64,000 nucleotides of DNA from Oceanicaulis sp. HTCC2633 (GCF_000152745.1 NZ_CH672428.1:306916-370915), one strand, 5' to 3'; shown: positions 1-8,586, counted from the first letter of the stretch. Notes: a model not told the origin generated them from the sequence alone. Numbers and translations: made by a program.

Positions 1-34
1 TCGCATCTTGCTGGACCTGCATCTGGAAGCGTGA
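1..34 (+). CDS. 3' end of an unidentified gene (partial)
   Basis: One forward frame is open from the left edge and ends in TGA at 32-34, giving the tail RILLDLHLEA. It would converge on the ABC1-kinase gene, whose stop lies 45 bases further on. Ten residues are too few to assign a family, and the frame could be open by chance. Confidence 0.3.
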   Translation, partial: RILLDLHLEA

Positions 35-78
35 CGCCGCCCCGACCTTGAACCGGGACGATTGAAGACCGGGCAGGG

Positions 79-1398
79 TCAGGTGAGACGCCGCTCCAGC
101 AAGGGGCGGATATGAAGACGCGCGCCAAGTCTGGCGCCCAGCAGATACAGGCCGGCGACCTTGCGCTGAATGAACACGGCCATGGGGTGTGGCGTGCGCG
201 CATAGCCTAGCGCGCGCAACCTGAAGCCGCCTTCGCGCAAGGGCGTGACCAGCGCGGAGGCGTCAAAGTCAAAAGCCTCGCTTCTGAACAGTGGCGCGAG
301 GGCCAGATCCGTCATCTCCAGCAGCAGGGCGCGTTGATCCGGGGGCGTCGTCTCTGACAGGTAGCCAAGATCGGTCAGGGCCCGTTCACGCTCCGCAGCA
401 TCCGCCTCAAGCCCTGCGATCAGCAGTCGCCGCCCAGCCTGACGAACCGTATCGGGGATGTCCTGAACGGCCCCGAAATCCAGAAGGCCGATCCGGCCCG
501 TCTCGGGTTGATACCGATAATTGGCGAAGTTGGGATCACTCTGGATCGCGCCGAACTCGAAGACTTCCCGCAAGACCAGTTCGGCAAGGTCCGCGATTAT
601 CCGGTTGCGGATGTCCGGGGCGGCGTCAGCGGCGGTTTCAATCGGCGCGCCAGCCACATACGTCATAGCCAGCACATCGGTTGTGGTCAGGTCCTCGTCC
701 AGAACCGGCATGACGAACGCGTCCGAATCCGCGAGCCATTCGGCGTAGCGGGTCATCATCCGCCCCTCGCGCGTGTAGTCGGCCTCATCGCGCAGCTGGC
801 GCTTCACTTCATCCAGCATGGGCTGGAGGTCGAGCCCGCGCGGCGCCAGGCCGGACAGCGCAATCAGGCTCGCGAGATTGTCCACATCGCTGTCTATGCT
901 GTTGCGCACGCCCGGATACTGAACCTTGATCGCCAGTTCCTGTTCGTTTCTGGTGCGGGCGCGGTGGACCTGACCGATCGAGGCGGCCGCCATGGGGCGA
1001 GAGTCGAAGCGCTCAAACCGGCTCAGCCAGTCGGGGCCCCAATTGCGGGTCAGAACGCGCTTGAGCTGATGGGGCGGCATGGGCTGGGCGCTGTCCCGCA
1101 ATCGCGCCAGGACTTCGGTCAATTCGCGCGGCAGCAGATCGCCGGCATCCATGGACAGCATCTGGCCCATCTTCATGGCGGCGCCGCGCAGATGCGCCAG
1201 CTCATCCGCCATGCGTCGCGCGTTCGACGGGGTCAGGATGAGGCGGGAAGGGTCAAGGGTTTCGCCGCGCGCCAGGGCCTGAATCGAATTGCCGAGGGCT
1301 TCGCTCGCGGTCCCGGCCGCCAGTCGTCCGAACCGGCCCAGCCGGCTTAGCCGCCCCCTTGGCACGGCTCTGCCCCGATTGTCGCGTCTGTCAGTCAT
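79..1398 (-). CDS. ABC1/UbiB (AarF) family atypical kinase
   Basis: Atypical protein-kinase-like ATPase of the ABC1/ADCK/UbiB family; members support ubiquinone biosynthesis or lipid homeostasis. The 439-residue protein has the family signature KMGQ near residue 76, the alanine-rich nucleotide loop AAASIGQVH near 137-145, the Lys of AIKVQYPGV, the catalytic-loop stretch SDPNFANY and the metal-binding LLDFG. There is no clear C-terminal transmembrane pair as in E. coli UbiB, so it is probably a UbiB-like paralogue; I give no gene symbol. AGAGGA precedes the ATG. It lies 52 bases downstream of selD on the same strand and may be co-transcribed with it. Confidence 0.88.
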   Translation of the reverse strand: MTDRRDNRGRAVPRGRLSRLGRFGRLAAGTASEALGNSIQALARGETLDPSRLILTPSNARRMADELAHLRGAAMKMGQMLSMDAGDLLPRELTEVLARLRDSAQPMPPHQLKRVLTRNWGPDWLSRFERFDSRPMAAASIGQVHRARTRNEQELAIKVQYPGVRNSIDSDVDNLASLIALSGLAPRGLDLQPMLDEVKRQLRDEADYTREGRMMTRYAEWLADSDAFVMPVLDEDLTTTDVLAMTYVAGAPIETAADAAPDIRNRIIADLAELVLREVFEFGAIQSDPNFANYRYQPETGRIGLLDFGAVQDIPDTVRQAGRRLLIAGLEADAAERERALTDLGYLSETTPPDQRALLLEMTDLALAPLFRSEAFDFDASALVTPLREGGFRLRALGYARTPHPMAVFIQRKVAGLYLLGARLGARLHIRPLLERRLT

Positions 1399-1450
1399 GC
1401 TTCATCCTCTTTGGAGGAGGAAGCTAGATCATGGAGCGCTCAAGTCCCGG

Positions 1451-2521
1451 TCAGGCGCTGAACCTGATAACGGGATCGCCCGCCTGGACCTGTCCGATCT
1501 GTGCCGCCGCGTCATGGCCATGTCGGCGGAAGGTCTCCAGGACTGTTGGGGCGGCGTCCGGCGTGCAGGCCACCAGCAGACCGCCGCTGGTCTGCGGGTC
1601 GCAGAGCATGTCGCGATCTGCGTCCGTCCAGTTCTCAGGACAGTGCACATGAAGTTGAACGGCGCTCCAGTTGCGCCCGGAGGCGCCGGTTCGCACGCCC
1701 TCGGCCAAGAGGCGGCGGGCCCCGTCGAAAACGGGCAGTGCTGTGCGATCCACCTTCGCCGAAACGCGCGAGCCGCGGCACATTTCCGACAAATGTCCGA
1801 GCAGCCCGAAGCCTGTGACATCGGTGATTGCATGAACGCCGTCGAGCTCGGCGAGATCCGCGCCGGGCGTGTTGAGCCGCGTCGTGGAGGCGATCATCGC
1901 CTCGTAATCAGACGCATCCAGCAGGCCGCGCTTCTGGGCGGCGCTGAACACGCCGATCCCAAGGGACTTGCCCAGGATCAGGACGTCGCCGGGTTGAGCG
2001 CCGGCATTGGTGAGGATCCGGTCGGGATGGGCCAGACCCAATGCCACAAGGCCATAAAAGGGCTCTGCGGCGTCAATGGAGTGTCCGCCCGCCACCGGCG
2101 CGCCGACGCTTTCGGCCACGGTGCGACCGCCGTCCAGAATCAGACGGATGGTTTCGGGCGACAGCACGTTGATCGGCATGCCCAGCACCGCCAGGCAGAA
2201 AATGGGCTTGGCGCCCATCGCGTAGATGTCGGACAGGGCGTTGGTCGCGGCGATGCGACCGAAGTCGAAAGGGTCATCCACAACCGGCGCAAAGAAGTCC
2301 GTCGTGGCGACGAGCGCGGTTTCGTCATTGACCCGGTAGACCGCCGCATCATCCCGCGTGGCGGCGTCCACAAGCAAGGCGGGATTGAGCGGCAGCGGCG
2401 GGCTGTCCGCCAGGATGCGGTCGAGAAAGGCCGGGTCGAGCTTGCAACCGCAGCCGCCGCCGCGCGCGAGACTGGTCAGGGATGGCGCAGGAGCGGAAGA
2501 GGCGTCAGACATGGGTCGCAT
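1451..2521 (-). CDS. selD: selenide, water dikinase SelD
   Basis: Makes selenophosphate from selenide and ATP, the selenium donor for selenouridine and selenocysteine. The 356-residue protein carries the N-terminal glycine-rich GGGCGCK motif; Cys24 and Lys27 match the catalytic pair Cys17/Lys20 of E. coli SelD. The catalytic residue is Cys, not selenocysteine. Also conserved are the DDAAVY ATP/metal site, TDFFAPVVDDPFDFGRIAA, GGHSID and LCDPQTSGGLL. An alternative ATG three codons downstream (2512) gives MSDASS. It is divergent from selU, with only 43 bases between starts. With no selA or selB in the window, the local evidence supports a role in tRNA selenation. Confidence 0.96.
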   Translation of the reverse strand: MRPMSDASSAPAPSLTSLARGGGCGCKLDPAFLDRILADSPPLPLNPALLVDAATRDDAAVYRVNDETALVATTDFFAPVVDDPFDFGRIAATNALSDIYAMGAKPIFCLAVLGMPINVLSPETIRLILDGGRTVAESVGAPVAGGHSIDAAEPFYGLVALGLAHPDRILTNAGAQPGDVLILGKSLGIGVFSAAQKRGLLDASDYEAMIASTTRLNTPGADLAELDGVHAITDVTGFGLLGHLSEMCRGSRVSAKVDRTALPVFDGARRLLAEGVRTGASGRNWSAVQLHVHCPENWTDADRDMLCDPQTSGGLLVACTPDAAPTVLETFRRHGHDAAAQIGQVQAGDPVIRFSA

Positions 2522-2552
2522 CCGTTAGGTTCGATTCTGGCTTAAACGGCAC

Positions 2553-2558
2553 TATAAG
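2553..2558 (+). promoter_or_regulatory. possible -10 element of selU, perhaps leaderless
   Basis: TATAAG lies six bases before the selU ATG at 2565. If it is the -10 hexamer, transcription would begin at or next to the start codon, giving a leaderless mRNA. An AAGG inside it could alternatively serve as a ribosome-binding site for a longer transcript. The -35 match is poor. Confidence 0.3.
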
Positions 2559-2564
2559 GCGCGC

Positions 2565-3626
2565 ATGATACGTTACGAGACCCTGGCCGATGTCAGTGCA
2601 GCGCGGCTTCAGCGCCATGACATGATCATTGATGTGCGCTCCCCGTCCGAATTCGCGCTGGATCACCTGCCGGGCGCTGTCAACCTTCCCGTGCTGGACG
2701 ATCGTGAACGGGCCGAGATCGGCACGACCTATGTGCAGGTCTCGGCGTTCGAGGCGCGCCGCGCCGGCGCGGCGCTGGTGGCGCGGAATGCGGCTCATCA
2801 CTTGCAGACCGCCCTTGCAGACAAACCCAAACGCTTTCGACCACTGGTCTATTGCTGGCGCGGGGGAATGCGCTCGAACTCCATGGCGACGATCCTGGCG
2901 GCTGTGGGCTGGCCAGTCGCCGTGCTGGAAGGCGGATACCAGACCTGGCGACGCGCAGTCATCGCCGGCCTTGATGCAGCTTGTCCCGCGCTCGACTTGA
3001 TGCTCATCGACGGTCAGACAGGGAGCGCGAAGACAGCGCTGCTTCAGGTGTTGCGCGAGAAGGGGGCGCAGATACTCGACCTCGAAGGGCTGGCCCGGCA
3101 TCGCGGCTCGGCTTTTGGGGGCTTCCGGGATGCTCCACAACCCAGTCAGAAGGCTTTCGAGACGGACCTGTGGCGGGAGGTCGAACGCCTGGATCCAGCG
3201 CGTCCGGTCTATGTCGAAGCGGAATCCGCCCGTATCGGAGCAATCCGGCTTCCCGCGACCCTCTGGACGCGCATGAAGCGATCGCCGCGCCTCGAGATTG
3301 TCGCGCCTCTGGAGGAACGGGCTCGTTTTCTGGCGAAGACTTACGCTGATATCGTTGAGGATCCTGAGCGCGCTTCCGAGGCGCTGGACCTTATCAGCCC
3401 GTTTCATCCGCGCGACCGTATCGCGCACTGGCGCGAGCTGGCGCAAGAGGGGCGCCCTGAAACCCTGGCCATGGATCTCATGCAGGCTCATTACGACCCC
3501 GCCTATGACCGCTCCCGCCTCAAGCGCATGAAACAGAGCGTCGCAACTCTGCAGACAGAGCGGCTGGACGCCGGGGCGCTGGATGACCTTGCCGACAGGA
3601 TCCTGTCACTCACCGACGCGCCCTAG
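2565..3626 (+). CDS. selU: tRNA 2-selenouridine synthase SelU/MnmH
   Basis: Converts 2-thiouridine at the wobble position of Lys/Glu/Gln tRNAs to 2-selenouridine using selenophosphate, via a geranylated intermediate in characterised enzymes. Residues 1-135 form a rhodanese domain with Cys97 in VYCWRGGMRS, the same position as the essential Cys97 of E. coli YbbB. A P-loop domain follows with GQTGSAKT at 150-157, then DLEGLARHRGSAFGG and a C-terminal YDPAYDRS. The P-loop has Ala where most members have the second Gly before Lys. It is divergent from selD. Its TAG stop shares the tetranucleotide CTAG at 3623-3626 with the stop of the convergent hydrolase gene. Confidence 0.95.
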   Translation: MIRYETLADVSAARLQRHDMIIDVRSPSEFALDHLPGAVNLPVLDDRERAEIGTTYVQVSAFEARRAGAALVARNAAHHLQTALADKPKRFRPLVYCWRGGMRSNSMATILAAVGWPVAVLEGGYQTWRRAVIAGLDAACPALDLMLIDGQTGSAKTALLQVLREKGAQILDLEGLARHRGSAFGGFRDAPQPSQKAFETDLWREVERLDPARPVYVEAESARIGAIRLPATLWTRMKRSPRLEIVAPLEERARFLAKTYADIVEDPERASEALDLISPFHPRDRIAHWRELAQEGRPETLAMDLMQAHYDPAYDRSRLKRMKQSVATLQTERLDAGALDDLADRILSLTDAP

Positions 3627-4510
3627 ACCGAGAGGACCCGGTCGAAGAAGGCGAGGGTGCGCGACCAGGCGAGGGCGGCCTGTTCCGGGTCGAAGCGCGC
3701 CGTGGTGTCATTGTGGAAGCCGTGCTGGGCGCCTTCATACATGAAGAGCTCATAGGGCGCGCCGGCCTCATTGAGCGCATCACGCCAGTCAGGCCACCCG
3801 GCATTGACCCGATCATCCAGTTCCGCGAGATGGATCTGGAGCGGCGCGCGAACCGCTTGCGCGTCCGCCGGATCGGGCCAGCCGCCGTAATAGGGCACTG
3901 CCCCGGCCAGCCAGTCGAGGCGCACCGCAAGTTCATTCGCGACTGCGCCGCCATAACAGAAGCCCACGGCGGCCACGCGACCTGTACAGGCGGGATGGTC
4001 CCGCAGGACCTGCGCTGCGGCGATGAAGTCCTCCAGCATTTCACCCCTGTCGCGCTGGCGCTGAAGGGTGCGGCCCTCATCATCCGTGCCGGGATAACCG
4101 CCCAGCGGATGCAAGGCGTCGGGTGCGAAAGCGACATATCCCGCCAGCGCCGCGCGTCGGGCGACATCGCGGATATGCGGATTCAGGCCGCGATTTTCAT
4201 GAATGACCAGGACGCCGCCGCGAGGAGCTGCCTCGCCCGCCGGGCGGACCAGATAGCCGCTCATCTCGCCCGCGCCCTCCGGCGAGGCGTAGAGCAAGTC
4301 CGCCTCGATCAGGCGCGGATCGCCCGTTTCAGTCTGTTGGGCGTTGGCGTAATCGGGCAGGAGCGCGCCCGCCAGCGCGCTGACGGTCAGCCCGCCTATG
4401 GCGTAAGTCCTCAACCCCTCCAGGAAGTCACGTCGCGATAGATCGCCATGGGCGTAAGCGTCGTAGAGCTTGAACGCGCCTGGTGCGATCTGAGGATCCG
4501 ACCGTTTCAT
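3623..4510 (-). CDS. secreted dienelactone hydrolase family protein
   Basis: Alpha/beta hydrolase of the dienelactone hydrolase family, which hydrolyses lactones or esters. The nucleophile is Cys in GFCYGG, the acid is Asp in LAELDDR and the base is His in GAQHGFHND. The N-terminus has a twin-arginine-like SRRDFLEGL followed by a hydrophobic stretch ending in ANA, suggesting Tat export to the periplasm. I chose the ATG at 4510 because GGGGAGAG precedes it; an in-frame start at 4582 lacks such a site. The substrate cannot be read from the sequence. It is divergent from the DUF305 gene, with 168 bases between starts. Confidence 0.87.
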   Translation of the reverse strand: MKRSDPQIAPGAFKLYDAYAHGDLSRRDFLEGLRTYAIGGLTVSALAGALLPDYANAQQTETGDPRLIEADLLYASPEGAGEMSGYLVRPAGEAAPRGGVLVIHENRGLNPHIRDVARRAALAGYVAFAPDALHPLGGYPGTDDEGRTLQRQRDRGEMLEDFIAAAQVLRDHPACTGRVAAVGFCYGGAVANELAVRLDWLAGAVPYYGGWPDPADAQAVRAPLQIHLAELDDRVNAGWPDWRDALNEAGAPYELFMYEGAQHGFHNDTTARFDPEQAALAWSRTLAFFDRVLSV

Positions 4511-4678
4511 CCATTCTCTCCCCGTGATGTCGACCATCAAAGCTAGCGCATCAGTTTCGGGCAGCAAGCTGAACCGTTTCATCCGGCCAGCGGCGTGAAA
4601 GCGTCAGATGACGTCGGCTTCACTTGCTCTCTGCGGTGCGCAACGTACTCTACGCGATAACAAAACGGGGAGAGAACC

Positions 4679-7117
4679 ATGTCCATTAACTCAAGACTGC
4701 TGATGCACTCCGCCCTGCTGGCGCTGGCGACCGGTCTGGCCGTGAATGCGACGGCAGCCGCGCAAAACGCACCGATCGTTCAACCGGGTGCGCCGGGAGA
4801 GGATGTGCGTGCGATCAGCGCGGAAGAGGCGGTCGAGATCGCAGCCAACCGCTTCTCGGTCGACGATGTCCGCTTCATGCAGGACATGATTGTGCACCAC
4901 TACCAGGCCGTGGAGATGGCGGAGCTGGTGTCAGACCGGACCAGCACAGAGGAGATCGTCGCGGTCGCCGGGCGCATCAACGCCAGCCAGGCTGACGAGA
5001 TCGCCTTCATGCAGAACTGGTTGAACGAGCGGGGCCAGCATGCGCCGGACCCGGCCAGCGCCGACCATTCCATGGATCATGAAGGCGGGCATGAGGGCCA
5101 TCATGGCGCGCATGCGACCATGCAGGGCATGGCGACGCCCGAGCAGATGGCGGAACTGGCGGCCTCCAATGGCGGCGACTTCGACGCGCTGTTCCTTGAA
5201 CTGATGATCGCCCATCATGAGGGCGCGGTGGACATGGTCGATGCGCTCCTGCGTCAGCGTGGTTCGGCCTACGACCCGGTGCTCTATGATTTCGTCAATG
5301 ATGTCCGCAGCGAGCAGGCTGCTGAAATCCGCCGGATGAACACGGTCCTGTCCTCCTTGTCCGAGGATCCCCGGAACGGACTCGCAGCAGGCTTCCGGGA
5401 TGCCGGGCAGGCCATTTCCAATCTCGAACTTCTGGCCAGCCTGCCCAAGCCGACAGGGTTCTTTGATTCTGAGAACCCGGCCGGACTGCCGCCTGAAATC
5501 CAGCCGGAAGACACCGATGAAGAGGTGGAGCGCCGGTTCGGCCAACGTGCGCCCTTCCTGAGCTTTTCCAATACGGACATGGCGTTTGCCGGCGATCTGC
5601 TCGCCGTGGGCAATTACCATGGCTTCAACCTCTACCGGCTCGGGGATGAGTCGCCGGAGCTGATCAGCTCGGTCGTGTGTCCGGGGGGGCAGGGGGATGT
5701 CTCCATTGTGGGCGATCTCCTGCTGATGTCCGTGCAGGATACGCGCGCCCGCGTGGATTGCGGCCGTCAGGGCGTGAGCGAGGAAGTGAGCGAGGAGCGT
5801 TTCCGCGGCCTTCGGATCTTTGACATCAGCAATCCTCTGGCCCCGCGCCAGGTGGGCCAGGTGCAGACCTGCCGCGGCTCTCACACGCATTCGGTCGTCT
5901 CCAGCAATGAAGAGCGGATCGTCGTCTACAATTCCGGCACGAGCTCCATCCGCTCCGAAGAGGAGCTGGCGGGTTGCGTTGAAGGGCTGCCTGGAGATGA
6001 GGACACGGCGCTGTTCAGCATTGATGTCATCGAGATCCCGCTCGCCGATCCGTCCCAGTCGCGCATCGTCGACAGCCCGCGCGTGTTCGCCGATGATGAA
6101 ACGGGCCGTATCGCCGGACTGTGGAGCGGCGGCGATCATGGCGAAGGCACCCAGCGGACCAGCCGCACGGACCAGTGCCATGACATCACGGTTTTCCCGT
6201 CCCTGAACCTCGCCGCAGGCGCATGCTCGGGCAATGGCATCATTCTCGACATCAGCGATCCGCGCGCGCCGCGCCGCATTGACGCCGTGATCGATCAGGG
6301 CTTCGCCTACTGGCACTCCGCCACGTTCAGCAATGACGGCACGAAAGTGCTGTTCACGGATGAATGGGGCGGCGGCGGCCGTCCGCGCTGCCGGGCTCAG
6401 GATCCCGCCGACTGGGGCGCAGACGCGATCTACACGATCAATGACGGCCAGCTGGAATTCGGGGGCTATTACAAGCTGCCTTCCGCCCAGTCCGAGGAAG
6501 AGAACTGCGTCGCCCATAACGGCTCGATCATTCCGGTGCCGGGCCGCGATGTCTTCGTTCAGGCCTGGTACCAGGGCGGACTGTCGATTCTGGACTTCAC
6601 CGATCCCGCAAACGCCTACGAGATCGCCTATTTCGATCGCGGTCCGATCGATCCCGACGTGATGGTGCTGGGCGGGTACTGGTCCACCTACTGGTATGAC
6701 GGCCGGATTTACGGCACCGAGATCGTGCGCGGGCTCGATGTGTTCGAGCTCATGCCCAGCGATTATCTGAGCGAGAACGAAATCGCGGCGGCGCGTCTGG
6801 CCGATCAGGGGCAGACCTTCAATCCGCAGCAGCAATATCCGGTGAGCTGGCCCGAGCACCCTGTGGTCGGTCTGGCGTATCTGGATCAGCTGATGCGCGA
6901 TGAGGCCCTGCCGGCGGAGCAGGCTGAAGCGCTTTACGCCGCGCTTGGTCAGGCCGCAGATGCGGTGGATGCCGGCGAGGACAACGCCGCTCTCTCGCGC
7001 GAGTTGCGTCAGCTGCGTCGCGACCTTTCGGGCGTGTCTGTGCAGGGGGAAGCGTCTGTGCGTCGCCTGTCCGCGCTGCAGGATGTCATCGAAGGCGTGT
7101 CGGCGTCGCTGCGCTAG
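4679..7117 (+). CDS. exported DUF305 protein fused to an LVIVD-type beta-propeller
   Basis: An 812-residue exported protein starting with a Sec signal peptide (cleavage near ATAAAQ) and preceded by GGGGAGAG. Residues about 60-225 hold two DUF305 units, each with a Met/His pattern (MIVHHYQAVEM and MIAHHEGAVDM). They are joined by a His-rich linker near residues 128-145. DUF305 proteins such as CopM bind copper, so metal binding is likely. Residues about 285-715 are blade-like repeats of the LVIVD/YVTN kind (LRIFDISNPLAPRQVG, IILDISDPRAPRRID, LSILDFTDPANAYEI). The C-terminal 90 residues look helical. Function unknown; metal handling at the envelope is my inference. A strong terminator follows. 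Confidence 0.82.
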   Translation: MSINSRLLMHSALLALATGLAVNATAAAQNAPIVQPGAPGEDVRAISAEEAVEIAANRFSVDDVRFMQDMIVHHYQAVEMAELVSDRTSTEEIVAVAGRINASQADEIAFMQNWLNERGQHAPDPASADHSMDHEGGHEGHHGAHATMQGMATPEQMAELAASNGGDFDALFLELMIAHHEGAVDMVDALLRQRGSAYDPVLYDFVNDVRSEQAAEIRRMNTVLSSLSEDPRNGLAAGFRDAGQAISNLELLASLPKPTGFFDSENPAGLPPEIQPEDTDEEVERRFGQRAPFLSFSNTDMAFAGDLLAVGNYHGFNLYRLGDESPELISSVVCPGGQGDVSIVGDLLLMSVQDTRARVDCGRQGVSEEVSEERFRGLRIFDISNPLAPRQVGQVQTCRGSHTHSVVSSNEERIVVYNSGTSSIRSEEELAGCVEGLPGDEDTALFSIDVIEIPLADPSQSRIVDSPRVFADDETGRIAGLWSGGDHGEGTQRTSRTDQCHDITVFPSLNLAAGACSGNGIILDISDPRAPRRIDAVIDQGFAYWHSATFSNDGTKVLFTDEWGGGGRPRCRAQDPADWGADAIYTINDGQLEFGGYYKLPSAQSEEENCVAHNGSIIPVPGRDVFVQAWYQGGLSILDFTDPANAYEIAYFDRGPIDPDVMVLGGYWSTYWYDGRIYGTEIVRGLDVFELMPSDYLSENEIAAARLADQGQTFNPQQQYPVSWPEHPVVGLAYLDQLMRDEALPAEQAEALYAALGQAADAVDAGEDNAALSRELRQLRRDLSGVSVQGEASVRRLSALQDVIEGVSASLR

Positions 7118-7142
7118 AGCGTTCTTCCGGACTCAACGGATG

Positions 7143-7174
7143 GAGCCGGGCCGCAAATGGCCCGGCTCTTTTTT
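7143..7174 (+). terminator. rho-independent terminator of the DUF305 gene
   Basis: A perfect 10-bp stem (GAGCCGGGCC with GGCCCGGCTC) around a 6-base loop is followed by six T, starting 25 bases after the DUF305 stop. Confidence 0.93.
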
Positions 7175-7281
7175 ACTATCAGCTCAAGAGCTTGGCGAAT
7201 TGTCTTGAAAGACGCGTTTCTGGGATACGTCTGAGCTGGGGACGAGGTAGGCGCGCACTGCGCTCGGCGAGGCCAGAAGGC

Positions 7282-7372
7282 TGGCGGAGACGATGGGATT
7301 CGAACCCACGATACCCTTTTGAGGTATACTCCCTTAGCAGGGGAGCGCCTTCGACCACTCGGCCACGTCTCC
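7282..7372 (-). tRNA. tRNA-Ser (GCU anticodon)
   Basis: The minus strand folds into a class II tRNA with acceptor stem GGAGACG paired to CGTCTCC, discriminator G and encoded CCA. The D-arm is GGCCGAGTGGTCGAAGGC. The anticodon stem CTCCC/GGGAG presents CTGCTAA, so the anticodon is GCT. A long variable arm (TATACCTCAAAAGGGTATC) and TTCGAATCC T-loop follow. This reads serine AGC/AGU codons. It lies between the DUF305 terminator and mrp. Confidence 0.97.
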
Positions 7373-7428
7373 ACTAACCGGTGTAGCCGCGCTTGCGCCT
7401 GCCGATCAAGTCGCTCGGGCGTCTGAGC

Positions 7429-7444
7429 TGCAGTTTATACTGCA
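7429..7444. promoter_or_regulatory. inverted repeat between tRNA-Ser and mrp
   Basis: TGCAGT, four bases TTAT, then ACTGCA form a perfect 6-4-6 dyad ending 62 bases before the mrp start and 57 bases upstream of the tRNA-Ser 5' end. It could be an operator or part of either divergent promoter; the reverse strand contains TATAAA within it, a plausible -10 for the tRNA. No regulator can be named. Confidence 0.4.
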
Positions 7445-7506
7445 AACGGATGGGAATAAGCGCGGATGGCTTTGCGTTCAGGACAGGGCTCGCCTATTTC
7501 AGCGTC

Positions 7507-8586
7507 ATGAACGATATCGTGCTTGATGCTCTCGCCTCGGTGGCCGATCCGGCCAGCGGCGCGCCCCTGAACCGGTCCGGTCGCATTGATGGCGCGGATC
7601 TGCGCGACGGCGTCGCGACGCTCGTGCTCAAGCCGGGCGCGGATGGCGAGGATACAGGCGCCTTGCGCGCGGCGATCCAGGCGGCCCTGACCGCCCATCC
7701 GGAGATCGAGCGCGCTCGCGTCATCATCGAGGCGGCGCTGAACACGAAGGCCAAGGCTGCAAAACCCGACACTGCGGGAACGGGCGCGCGCGGCAAACCG
7801 CCCGCCAAGGCGATCATTGCCGTTGCATCCGGCAAGGGCGGGGTGGGCAAATCCACGACAGCGGCCAATCTGGCGGCGGCGTGCGTGAAGATGGGCTTGT
7901 CCGTCGGGTTGATGGACGCTGACGTCTATGGCCCGTCTGCACCGCGAATCTTTGGCTTGAATGACATCTCGGGCCTTCAGAAGTCCGAACACGGCATCGA
8001 GCCGCTGGAAGCGCATGGCGTGAAACTCGTCTCCATGGGATTTTTGGTCGGTGAGCGTGACCCGGTGGTCTGGCGCGGCCCGATGGTGACCGGCGCGATC
8101 CGTCAGTTCCTCAACGAGGTGAACTGGGGTGATCTGGATGTGCTGATCATCGACATGCCGCCGGGCACGGGCGACGCCCAGCTCGCCATCGCTCAGGGCG
8201 CGCTCATCTCGGGCGTCGTGATCGTCTCCACCCCTCAGACCCTGGCGCTGGATGATGCGCGCAAGGCGGTGTCGCTGTTTGATCGCACCGCGATTCCGAT
8301 CCTGGGCATCGTCGAGAACATGAGCTTTTTCCTCTGCCCGTCCTGTGGCGAGGGGACCGAGATCTTCGGCCGGGGTGGCGCCCGCGCCGAGGCCGAGCTT
8401 CTGGGCGTGCCCTTCCTGGGCGAGATCCCGCTCCATCCCGAATTGCGTCAGGCCAGCGATGAGGGCCGACTGGTGGGCTCCGGTGACGGACCTGTCGCCA
8501 AGGCGTTCCAGCGGGCCGCCGCCGGCATGCTGCACGCGCTTGAAAGCGCGCATCGTCCCGCACCAGAAATCGTGTTCGAGGACTAG
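7507..8586 (+). CDS. apbC: Mrp/ApbC/NBP35 family iron-sulfur cluster carrier ATPase
   Basis: P-loop ATPase that binds and delivers 4Fe-4S clusters to apo-proteins in the cytosol. An N-terminal DUF59/MIP18-like segment (about residues 1-75) is followed by the deviant Walker A GKGGVGKST, IDMPPGTGD (Walker B region) and the cluster-binding CPSC motif near residue 277. The start at ATG 7507 (MNDIVLDAL) fits the family N-terminus; longer frames upstream run through the spacer after tRNA-Ser and have no family similarity. Its TAG stop shares CTAG 8583-8586 with the convergent DUF1428 gene. Confidence 0.93.
   Translation: MNDIVLDALASVADPASGAPLNRSGRIDGADLRDGVATLVLKPGADGEDTGALRAAIQAALTAHPEIERARVIIEAALNTKAKAAKPDTAGTGARGKPPAKAIIAVASGKGGVGKSTTAANLAAACVKMGLSVGLMDADVYGPSAPRIFGLNDISGLQKSEHGIEPLEAHGVKLVSMGFLVGERDPVVWRGPMVTGAIRQFLNEVNWGDLDVLIIDMPPGTGDAQLAIAQGALISGVVIVSTPQTLALDDARKAVSLFDRTAIPILGIVENMSFFLCPSCGEGTEIFGRGGARAEAELLGVPFLGEIPLHPELRQASDEGRLVGSGDGPVAKAFQRAAAGMLHALESAHRPAPEIVFED

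Noticed and set aside
2385-2466. Selenocysteine in SelD
   Set aside because: The catalytic residue is encoded by a Cys codon and no internal TGA is present.
4931-6859. Long open frame on the minus strand opposite the DUF305 gene
   Set aside because: It mirrors a GC-rich coding sequence, has no ribosome-binding site or family motif, and its composition (His/Gly/Arg/Ala-rich) is typical of antisense frames.
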